A DNA stretch of 64,000 bases, taken from Lactobacillus sp. Lineage in GTDB: Bacteria; Bacillota; Bacilli; Lactobacillales; Lactobacillaceae. Positions within the stretch are counted from its first letter, which is position 1. Every line of letters begins with the position of its first letter. This document shows positions 55,926-64,000 of this stretch, piece after piece. Position numbers and translations under genes: made by a program. The stretch is taken from the NCBI RefSeq assembly GCF_014803895.1, contig NZ_JAAVAU010000023.1, positions 62,001 to 126,000 of the forward strand, given 5' to 3'. The notes below the pieces were generated by a model. The model searched no databases and had not been told where the DNA came from. It worked only from the letters and a program-made list of their open reading frames with translations.

Positions 55926-57662
55926 ATGAATAAATTAAAAAAGTTTATAATATCAGCAGTTGCTGGAATAACGATTGTTGGATGTTTTGGGGGCTTACTT
56001 TCTAAAAAGATTCAAGCTGCTACTAGTCAAGTTACAGATAGTCAAATTGATGATTATATAAAAAAGGCAAGCTTAGAGCAAAAAATTGGTCAGATGTATA
56101 TCGCACGCACCCCACAGAAGTTGGGAGAAGCTGAACATGATGCATACAAATATAATTTAGGTGGCTATATTATATACGATGAAGACTTAAAAGGTTATAC
56201 TCAGGATCAATTTAAAGCGAAGATGGATACTTATCAAAAAGCTGCTCGAGTTCCATTATTAGTAGGAATTGATCAAGAAGGTGGGTTGGTATCTCGTTTG
56301 ACCCATACAGGATTTGTTGCTCAAAATGGTGATCAGTTTAGTTTTCCGCGTCAGCAATATCAAAATGCTGAAAAGAAAGAAGAAGGTACTGGCTTAGATG
56401 CAGTTGCTACGTATGCGGCAGAAACAGCAAGTTTATTACGTGGATTAGGTATTAATTGGAATTATGCTCCGGATGCCGATTATAGTGATAACTCAACAAG
56501 TTTTATTTATCAACGTGGTTTCGGTGGTGTGTTAGGTAAAAAGAGTTATGAGGCAACGGCTGATTATATTAGTACTGTGGTGCCTGCTTGGCAGCATGAT
56601 AATTTGGTTGCAGCAACGCTTAAGCATTTTCCAGGCTATGGGGATGCTGCTGATACGCATACAGGATTTGCACATAATACAAAAGCTAAAAGTAAACTTT
56701 TAAATGAGGATATCTTACCATTTAAAGCAGGTATAGAAGCTGGTGTAGATAGTGTTATGGTTACCCATGTTATTTATGATAATTTGGATTCAAAATATCC
56801 AGCTTCGCTTTCTAAGAAAATCAATAAATTACTGCGTAATAATTACAAATTTAATGGTGTTATTGTGACTGATGCGTTAGAAATGGGTGCAATTGAAAAT
56901 TTCGCAAAACAACAAGGTAACACTAGTGCGGATGTTTTAGCAGTAAAAGCGGGAAATGATATGATTATGAGTGCTGATTATGTTAAAGGAATACCTGCAA
57001 TTGTAAAAGCTGTAAAAAAAGGTCAAATTTCACAAAAACAAATTAATGCATCAGTCAAAAGGATTTTACAGTTAAAAAATAAACTTAATCTATTATCATC
57101 AGCTGATCTTGTAATAAAAAAGGCAGCTAAAAAGACTTTTTCATTAAATAGTGTTTCATATAATAAAGTAAAAACTACTGCAACTATTTCGGGTAAGGCT
57201 GGTAAAAATACTCAGCTAAGCGTGCAAGATAGTGGTACTGGAAAAGTTATTAAAACGTTTAGAGCGGCTAAAGACGGAAAATTTAAAGTTAATATTACTT
57301 TGAAAAATAAATCTCAAAATGTAAATTTATGTGCTAAGAACTATATTAGTACAGATATTCTTCTTGATGCTAAATATGCTAGTACAGTAAAAGCTAAAAA
57401 GTTTAAATTGAATAAAGTTTCTTATAACAAAAAGAAAACTAGTGCAATTATTTCAGGAACTGTGCCTGATAAAGGTGCAGAGGGTTCTACAGTAGTAAAG
57501 GCGGTAAATTCTAAGAACTCAGTTTTAAGTAAAGCAGTTGTCGGTAAAGATGGAAAATTTTCTCTTAATATAAAGACAACTACTAAAAAACAAAGTATTA
57601 AGATTATTGTTGGTGATGGTAAGGAATATTCTACTCAAGCGTTAACAATTCAAGCTAAATAA
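55926..57662 (+). CDS. Secreted GH3 beta-N-acetylglucosaminidase (NagZ-like) with C-terminal repeats
   Basis: GH3 NagZ-type enzymes release terminal beta-GlcNAc from muropeptides or glycans. The 578-residue protein has an exported N-terminus; IVGC (C20) could be a lipobox, or signal peptidase may cut after IQA. The catalytic domain has GIDQEGGLVSRL, KHFPGYGDAADTHTG with the acid/base pair D243/H245 that defines the subgroup, and the nucleophile D316 in GVIVTDALEMGAI. Two C-terminal beta repeats of about 80 residues (SLNSVSYNKVKTTATISGKA and KLNKVSYNKKKTSAIISGTV) may bind the wall. The ATG follows TGAGGG; a terminator precedes and follows the gene. Confidence 0.88.
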   Translation: MNKLKKFIISAVAGITIVGCFGGLLSKKIQAATSQVTDSQIDDYIKKASLEQKIGQMYIARTPQKLGEAEHDAYKYNLGGYIIYDEDLKGYTQDQFKAKMDTYQKAARVPLLVGIDQEGGLVSRLTHTGFVAQNGDQFSFPRQQYQNAEKKEEGTGLDAVATYAAETASLLRGLGINWNYAPDADYSDNSTSFIYQRGFGGVLGKKSYEATADYISTVVPAWQHDNLVAATLKHFPGYGDAADTHTGFAHNTKAKSKLLNEDILPFKAGIEAGVDSVMVTHVIYDNLDSKYPASLSKKINKLLRNNYKFNGVIVTDALEMGAIENFAKQQGNTSADVLAVKAGNDMIMSADYVKGIPAIVKAVKKGQISQKQINASVKRILQLKNKLNLLSSADLVIKKAAKKTFSLNSVSYNKVKTTATISGKAGKNTQLSVQDSGTGKVIKTFRAAKDGKFKVNITLKNKSQNVNLCAKNYISTDILLDAKYASTVKAKKFKLNKVSYNKKKTSAIISGTVPDKGAEGSTVVKAVNSKNSVLSKAVVGKDGKFSLNIKTTTKKQSIKIIVGDGKEYSTQALTIQAK

Positions 57663-57664
57663 TA

Positions 57665-57706
57665 AAAAAGCGCATATACTTCAATTGCGAGGTATAGGCG
57701 CTTTTT
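57665..57706 (+). terminator. Terminator after the GH3 gene
   Basis: AAAAAGCGC and ATATAC pair with GTATA and GCGCTTTTT across an 11-base loop. It lies between convergent transcripts (GH3 gene and tRNA-Arg). Confidence 0.75.
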
Positions 57707-57717
57707 CTATTAACTTA

Positions 57718-57789
57718 TGACTCCCCTGAGAGTCGAACTCAGATTTTAAGAACCGGAATCTTACGTGCTATCCATTACACTAAGGAGCC
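57718..57789 (-). tRNA. tRNA-Arg (anticodon CCG)
   Basis: The 72-base minus-strand sequence folds as a full cloverleaf: acceptor GGCTCCT with GGGAGTC, D stem GTGT with GCAC, anticodon stem TAAGA with TCTTA around loop TTCCGGT, and T arm CTGAG-TTCGACT-CTCAG. The anticodon CCG reads CGG (Arg), a rare codon in this AT-rich genome. The discriminator base is A and the 3' CCA is not encoded. A promoter lies just upstream. No integrase gene or duplicated tRNA end is nearby. Confidence 0.95.
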
Positions 57790-57800
57790 GTACTATATTG

Positions 57801-57828
57801 ATTATATCAAATTATTACAAAAGTACAA
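57801..57828 (-). promoter_or_regulatory. tRNA-Arg promoter
   Basis: On the minus strand: TTGTAC (57823-57828), 16-base spacer, extended -10 TGA-TATAAT (57801-57806), ending 11 bases before the tRNA. Confidence 0.6.
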
Positions 57829-57862
57829 AGATATTATAATTTTAGAAAGCTGAGTGAAAGTC

Positions 57863-57891
57863 TTGAATTATAAAAATGATATTGCTATACT
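57863..57891 (+). promoter_or_regulatory. cggR-gapA promoter
   Basis: TTGAAT (57863-57868), 17-base spacer, TATACT (57886-57891) with the extended -10 TGC. It fits a strong promoter about 125 bases before cggR. Confidence 0.65.
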
Positions 57892-57905
57892 ATGAGTTGT
57901 CGAAG

Positions 57906-57940
57906 GAGAAATGTGAATTTAATCTAATTCTACGTTTCTC
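57906..57940 (+). other. Leader hairpin before cggR
   Basis: GAGAAATGTGAATT pairs with AATTCTACGTTTCTC (one wobble and one bulge) around a 6-base loop, directly after the presumed transcription start. It could stabilise the 5' end of the operon mRNA or attenuate it; no clean T-run follows. Confidence 0.45.
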
Positions 57941-57959
57941 TAATATTTTTAGCTTTTTT

Positions 57960-57998
57960 GGGTCGTTATGCGTCACACCTAGGGACAAATAGTGACCC
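57960..57998 (+). promoter_or_regulatory. CggR operator
   Basis: Two tandem half-operators, GGGTCGTTATGCGTCAC and GGGACAAATAGTGACCC, resemble the Bacillus CggR site (repeats of GGGAC-N6-TGTC). It lies between the promoter and the cggR start, so bound CggR would block elongation, as in Bacillus. Confidence 0.65.
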
Positions 57999-58015
57999 GT
58001 GGAGGGAGCAAGCTC

Positions 58016-59047
58016 ATGGACTCGGATTTAACCTTGCTACAAAGCTTAGTTCCTGATATTTTAAAAATAATTCGACAACGTTTTCTTGTTCTTGAACAGA
58101 TTTCGCTGTTAGCTCCAGTTGGGCGAAGAGTTGTTGCTAAAAAATTAGGATTAAGTGAACGCAATATTCGAACTGAAACTGATTATTTAAAGCAACTTGG
58201 TCTAATTGAAGTTAAAAGTTATGGTATGATTTTAACTGAGAAGGGGAAGCGGACCTTAAAAGAAGCGGCTCCTTTGATTGATAGGTTATTTAATGCCAGT
58301 CAGCAAGAAATAAAACTAGCGCAAAAGTTAGGAATTGAACGGGCTATAGTTGTTCCGGGAGATTTAGATCGTCAAGAACGAGTAATTGATTTAGTAAGTG
58401 AAGAGTTAAATTCAGCTCTGGATTTACTATTGCCGCTGGGTAATAATATCATTACTGTCCTAGGCGGCTCTACCGTAGCAGGCGTTGCTAGACATTTATC
58501 ATCCAAGTTGCATCGTTACCGGGAACTTCTATTTGTTCCTGGAAGAGGTGCGGTAGGAGAAAGTGTGGAATGGCAAAGTAATACAGTAGCACAAATGATG
58601 GCATCTCGAACAGATGGTCAGCATAAAGGCTTGTATTTACCTGAGAATGTTTCTTCAGAAGCATTAAAAATATTAATTCAGGATACAAATATTGCGAATG
58701 CGATTTCAAACATTTATAATAGTAATGCAGTCATTCATGGAATTGGACGTGCCGATGAAATGGTAAAAAGACGTAATCTTGATTTGATTATGCGTTCAAA
58801 GATTCGTGAAAAGGGTGCTGTGGCCGAATGTTTCGGGTATTTCTTCGACCAACAAGGTAGAGTAATTGATAGAATTCCTCGAATTGGGTTACAACTAGAG
58901 GATTTAGATAAAATACCTCATGTATTTGCAATTGCAGCTGGGTCAAGTAAAGCCAGCGCGATTCAAGCTTACATGCATCATGCTCCAAAACAAACGTGGT
59001 TAATCACGGATGAAGGAGTCTCAAATAAGGTTTTAAAGGGGAAGTAA
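58016..59047 (+). CDS. cggR: Central glycolytic genes regulator CggR
   Basis: CggR represses the lower glycolysis operon until fructose-1,6-bisphosphate binds. The 343-residue protein is a SorC/DeoR-type regulator: an N-terminal winged HTH (VAKKLGLSERNIRTETDYLKQLGLI, about residues 40-70) and a sugar-phosphate-binding domain with ILGGSTVAGVARHL and VHGIGRADEM. The ATG at 58016 follows GGAGGG; an in-frame GTG at 57992 lies inside the operator and is rejected. It is 53 bases before gapA and autoregulated through the operator at 57960-57998. Confidence 0.92.
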   Translation: MDSDLTLLQSLVPDILKIIRQRFLVLEQISLLAPVGRRVVAKKLGLSERNIRTETDYLKQLGLIEVKSYGMILTEKGKRTLKEAAPLIDRLFNASQQEIKLAQKLGIERAIVVPGDLDRQERVIDLVSEELNSALDLLLPLGNNIITVLGGSTVAGVARHLSSKLHRYRELLFVPGRGAVGESVEWQSNTVAQMMASRTDGQHKGLYLPENVSSEALKILIQDTNIANAISNIYNSNAVIHGIGRADEMVKRRNLDLIMRSKIREKGAVAECFGYFFDQQGRVIDRIPRIGLQLEDLDKIPHVFAIAAGSSKASAIQAYMHHAPKQTWLITDEGVSNKVLKGK

Positions 59048-59100
59048 TTCCCGTTTAAAATAAATTGTTACTACATATTTCCTAAGGAGGAAAAACCAAT

Positions 59101-60117
59101 ATGACAGTTAAAATTGGTATTAACGGTTTCGGCCGTATCGGACGTTTAGCATTCCGTCGTATTATGGACTTAGGCGAAAAGTCTTCAGATATCGAAGTTG
59201 TTGCAATTAACGACTTGACTACTCCAGCACTTTTAGCTCACTTACTTAAGTACGACTCAACTCATGGTACTTTTGACCACGAAGTTTCTGCTACTGACGA
59301 CGCAATCGTTGTTGATGGTAAGGAATACCGTGTTTACGCTGAACCACAAGCACAAAACATTCCATGGGTTAAGAACGACGGTGTTGACTTCGTTCTTGAA
59401 TGTACTGGTTTCTACACTAGCAAGGCTAAGTCAGAAGCTCACCTTCAAGCTGGTGCAAAGAGAGTTTTAATTTCTGCTCCTGCAGGTAGCGATCTTAAGA
59501 CTATCGTTTACGGTGTAAACGATGATACTTTAACTGCTGATGACAAGATTGTTTCAGCTGGTTCATGTACTACTAACTCATTAGCTCCAATGGTTAATGC
59601 TTTACAAAAGGAATTTGGTATCGAAGTTGGTACTATGACTACTATCCACGCATACACTTCAACTCAAATGCTTTTGGATGGTCCTGTACGTGGTGGTAAC
59701 TTCCGTTCAGCACGTGCTGCTGCTATCAACATTATTCCTCACTCAACTGGTGCTGCTAAGGCTATTGGTCTTGTAATCCCAGAATTGAACGGTAAGTTGA
59801 ATGGTCACGCACAACGTGTTCCTGTTCCAGATGGTTCTGTAACTGAATTAGTATCTATCTTAGGTAAGAGCGTAACTGCTGATGAAGTTAACGCAGCTAT
59901 GAAGAAGTACGAAAGTCCTTCATTCGCTTACAACGATAACGACCTTGTTTCAAGCGATATCTTAGGTATGACTGCTGGTTCAATCTTTGACCCAACTCAA
60001 ACTATGGTAACTACTGCAGGTGACAAGCAATTAGTTAAGACTGTTGCTTGGTACGACAATGAATACTCATTCACTTGCCAAATGGTTCGTACTTTGTTGA
60101 AATTTGCTACTCTTTAA
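59101..60117 (+). CDS. gapA: Glyceraldehyde-3-phosphate dehydrogenase (glycolytic)
   Basis: The enzyme oxidises glyceraldehyde-3-phosphate with NAD and phosphate. The 338-residue protein has the NAD-binding [14 protein letters not shown], the catalytic Cys in [13 protein letters not shown], the His in [10 protein letters not shown], and [14 protein letters not shown]. Codon use is strongly biased towards optimal codons (AAC, TTC, CAC, AAG), as expected for very high expression. A perfect AAGGAGG precedes the ATG. A strong terminator separates it from pgk. Confidence 0.98.
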   Translation: MTVKIGINGFGRIGRLAFRRIMDLGEKSSDIEVVAINDLTTPALLAHLLKYDSTHGTFDHEVSATDDAIVVDGKEYRVYAEPQAQNIPWVKNDGVDFVLECTGFYTSKAKSEAHLQAGAKRVLISAPAGSDLKTIVYGVNDDTLTADDKIVSAGSCTTNSLAPMVNALQKEFGIEVGTMTTIHAYTSTQMLLDGPVRGGNFRSARAAAINIIPHSTGAAKAIGLVIPELNGKLNGHAQRVPVPDGSVTELVSILGKSVTADEVNAAMKKYESPSFAYNDNDLVSSDILGMTAGSIFDPTQTMVTTAGDKQLVKTVAWYDNEYSFTCQMVRTLLKFATL

Positions 60118-60147
60118 TCATTAGTTTGATTTAATTTTGTAGTAATG

Positions 60148-60182
60148 AAGGCGGAGGGAGATTCTCCTTCCGCCTTTTTTTA
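60148..60182 (+). terminator. Strong terminator between gapA and pgk
   Basis: AAGGCGGAGGGAGA pairs with TCTCCTTCCGCCTT across a very short loop, followed by T. No promoter is visible in the 29 bases before pgk, so pgk-tpiA-eno may depend on read-through. Confidence 0.85.
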
Positions 60183-60211
60183 AAGATTTGATTGTAGAGG
60201 TACATAATCAT

Positions 60212-61426
60212 ATGTCTAAATTAGGTATTGAAGATCTTAAGGATCTTAAAGGTAAAAAAGTTTTAGTTCGTGTTGATTTTAACGTTCCAATTAAGAACGG
60301 TGTTATTGGTGATGACAACCGTATCGTTGCTGCATTACCAACCATTAAATACATCATTGAACATGGTGGTAAAGCTATCTTACTCAGCCACTTAGGCCGT
60401 ATTAAGAGCGACGCTGATAAGAAAGAATTAAGCTTACGTCCAGTTGCTGAACGTTTAAGTGAATTGCTTGATAAGCCTGTAACTTTTGTTCCTTCTAATG
60501 AAGGTAAAGAAGTTGAAGAAGCTATTGATAACATGCAAGATGGTCAAGTTGTTGTTCTTGAAAACACTCGTTTCCAAGATATTGACAATGACTTTGGCAA
60601 GCGTGAATCAGGTAATGATCCTAAGCTTGGTGAATACTGGGCAAGCTTGGGCGATATCTTCGTAAACGATGCATTTGGTACTGCTCATAGAAGCCACGCA
60701 TCAAACGTTGGTATTGCTACTGCTATGAAGAATGATGGCAAACCTGCAGCTGCTGGTTACTTATTACAAAAAGAAATTAAGTTCTTAGGTGACGCTGTTG
60801 AAAACCCTGTACACCCCTTCGTAACTATCTTGGGTGGTGCTAAGGTTTCTGATAAGATCGGTGTTATTGAAAACTTGATTCCTAAGTCAGATCACATCTT
60901 AATCGGTGGTGGTATGGCCTACACCTTCTTAGCTGCACAAGGTCATAGTATTGGTAAGTCATTGTTTGAAGAAGATAAACTTGATCTTGCTAAGAGCTTA
61001 CTTGAAAAAGCTGGCGATAAGATTGTATTGCCTGTAGATAACGTTGCTGCAACTGAATTCTCAAATGATGCTCCTCACGAAGTTGTTGGTGATGACATTC
61101 CTGATAACGAAATGGGCTTGGATATTGGTCCTAAGACTGTTGAAAAGTTCAGAGAAATCTTAAAGGATGCTAAGACTGTTGTATGGAATGGACCAATGGG
61201 TGCTTTCGAAATGCCTAACTACGCAGAAGGTACTTTAGAAGTTGGTCGTGCATTAGCTGACTTGAAGGATGCTGTTACTATCATTGGTGGTGGTGACTCA
61301 ACTGCTGCAGCTAAGCAATTAGGTATTGCACCAAAGATTAGCCACATTTCTACTGGTGGTGGTGCTTCACTTAACTACCTTGAAGGTAAGGAATTACCAG
61401 GTATCGCTTGCGTTTCTGACAACTAA
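60212..61426 (+). CDS. pgk: Phosphoglycerate kinase
   Basis: Pgk forms ATP from 1,3-bisphosphoglycerate. The 404-residue protein has [25 protein letters not shown], the hinge and nucleotide-binding [24 protein letters not shown], and [24 protein letters not shown] at 60212 is the family start; an in-frame ATT or ATG-like start at 60188 would add eight unneeded residues. GAGG lies about 12 bases upstream, a little far. Codon use is biased as in gapA. It is followed by tpiA after 21 bases. Confidence 0.97.
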   Translation: MSKLGIEDLKDLKGKKVLVRVDFNVPIKNGVIGDDNRIVAALPTIKYIIEHGGKAILLSHLGRIKSDADKKELSLRPVAERLSELLDKPVTFVPSNEGKEVEEAIDNMQDGQVVVLENTRFQDIDNDFGKRESGNDPKLGEYWASLGDIFVNDAFGTAHRSHASNVGIATAMKNDGKPAAAGYLLQKEIKFLGDAVENPVHPFVTILGGAKVSDKIGVIENLIPKSDHILIGGGMAYTFLAAQGHSIGKSLFEEDKLDLAKSLLEKAGDKIVLPVDNVAATEFSNDAPHEVVGDDIPDNEMGLDIGPKTVEKFREILKDAKTVVWNGPMGAFEMPNYAEGTLEVGRALADLKDAVTIIGGGDSTAAAKQLGIAPKISHISTGGGASLNYLEGKELPGIACVSDN

Positions 61427-61447
61427 TTAATAGGAAGGACTATTTTA

Positions 61448-63551
<2,104 letters not shown>

Positions 63552-63568
63552 TTAATTACTTGAAGTTT

Positions 63569-63598
63569 AAAGGTCTCTCGTAAGAGAGACCTTTTTTG
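63569..63598 (+). terminator. eno terminator
   Basis: AAAGGTCTCT, short loop, AGAGAGACCTTTTTT. Confidence 0.9.
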
Positions 63599-63669
63599 TT
63601 TAGCAATTGTATAAGATTTATGTTAGAATTTGTACAGTGATTAATTTTTAGGCAAATGGAGGCAGCACT

Positions 63670-63903
63670 TTGTATAACTTAGTCATGACGCTGCTCATTA
63701 TTGTAAGCTTTCTAATTATTATAGCTACATTGATGCAGCCGCAAAAACAACAAGATGCTTTAAATGCCTTATCTGGTGGTGCTGTATTCAGCGGCCAGAC
63801 AAAGAAACGGGGCTTTGAGGCACTAATGGAGAAGATTACCGCCGTATTATTAGTGATCTTTTTCCTATTAGCCATTATTTTGGCAGTACTTTCATCTAAG
63901 TAA
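63670..63903 (+). CDS. secG: Protein translocase subunit SecG
   Basis: SecG assists SecYE and SecA in protein export. The 77-residue protein has the typical two membrane segments (about 3-22 and 55-75) joined by the conserved cytoplasmic loop MQPQKQQDALNALSGGAVFSG. The start is TTG (MYNLVMTLLIIVS), 7 bases after GGAGG; the next ATG (63685) would cut into the first membrane segment. secG follows eno as in other lactobacilli and has its own terminator. Confidence 0.92.
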   Translation: MYNLVMTLLIIVSFLIIIATLMQPQKQQDALNALSGGAVFSGQTKKRGFEALMEKITAVLLVIFFLLAIILAVLSSK

Positions 63904-63909
63904 GAGAAA

Positions 63910-63937
63910 GAAGCCTCTCAAATGAGAGGCTTTTTTA
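63910..63937 (+). terminator. secG terminator
   Basis: AAGCCTCTC, loop AAAT, GAGAGGCTTTTTT. Confidence 0.9.
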
Positions 63938-63972
63938 TCGCCTAAAAAGTAATAAAGAAACGAGGTTTTATA

Positions 63973-64000
63973 ATGGCACAAAATGAACCAGTATTGGCTG
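63973..64000 (+). CDS. Start of a gene cut by the right edge (possibly ribonuclease R)
   Basis: CGAGG lies 9 bases before an ATG that opens MAQNEPVLA and continues out of the window. Nine residues are too few to identify the protein. In related Firmicutes the gene after secG is often rnr, so this is a guess from gene order only. Confidence 0.4.

Noticed and set aside
57100..57662. C-terminal repeats of the GH3 enzyme as S-layer-type anchoring domain
   Set aside because: The two repeats share strands with each other but do not show the length or Tyr/Lys pattern of the S-layer anchoring domain; an Ig-like repeat fits better.
57718..57789. tRNA-Arg as a mobile-element attachment site
   Set aside because: There is no integrase gene, no phage gene and no duplicated tRNA end within the window.
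57911..57916. ATG-TGA minimal open frame after GAAGGAGAA in the cggR leader
   Set aside because: It would be a one-codon leader peptide with very short spacing; the same bases are better explained as the left arm of a hairpin.

Overview
The window is AT-rich, densely coded chromosomal DNA of a low-GC Gram-positive lactic acid bacterium. Gene content and protein sequences fit the Lactobacillus gasseri/johnsonii group; this is recognition, not a database result. It looks like core chromosome: no transposase, integrase, phage gene, CRISPR array or rRNA operon was seen, and no gene-free stretch exceeds 300 bases.

Layout. 1-2,800: 5' end of clpE (minus strand, CIRCE-controlled), a 60-residue unknown gene and ptsHI. 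2,980-8,800: a Bacillus-like yjb cluster (spx, mecA, coiA, spxH, a CYTH protein, relQ, nadK, an RluD-type pseudouridine synthase) covering stress proteolysis, alarmones, NADP and competence. 8,800-13,500: a secreted GH5 glycosidase, uppP, a lactonase-type 6-phosphogluconolactonase, a lone glucitol-type EIIA without the expected phospho-histidine, and an AI-2E family permease. 13,590-23,230: trmL, a DUF1149 protein, ftsK, two M16-type proteins (YfmF/YfmH), a YmfI-type reductase linked to EF-P modification, rodZ-like, pgsA, recA. 23,340-29,580: rny, tagO, a YigZ protein, comFA-comFC, hpf. 29,730-37,500: secA, prfB with a programmed +1 frameshift, a small membrane protein, hprK, lgt, gpsA, trxB. 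37,740-48,670: phosphoglucomutase, uvrBA, a DUF308 membrane protein, rapZ-yvcK-whiA, and clpP (minus strand, CIRCE-controlled).

48,850-57,660 is the most distinctive region. Two paralogous secreted proteins (signal peptide, GW/SH3-like module, Ig-like stretch, about 315-residue unassigned C-terminal domain) bracket a three-gene membrane glycosylation set: GtrA-like flippase, multi-pass GT-C-like protein, GT2 polyprenyl-phosphate glycosyltransferase. A secreted GH3 beta-N-acetylglucosaminidase follows. The trio resembles the CsbB/YngA/YfhO and GtrABC systems that glycosylate envelope polymers outside the membrane. The two flanking proteins suggest a dedicated surface module.

57,700-64,000: tRNA-Arg(CCG), then the central glycolytic block cggR-gapA-pgk-tpiA-eno with a CggR-like operator in the cggR leader, then secG and the first bases of another gene. 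Themes that link the genes: PTS and carbon control (ptsHI, hprK, cggR, cre-like sites at ptsH and hpf), stress proteolysis (clpE, clpP, mecA, spx, spxH), DNA uptake and repair (coiA, comFA, comFC, recA, uvrBA), and envelope synthesis (uppP, tagO, pgsA, lgt, secA, secG).
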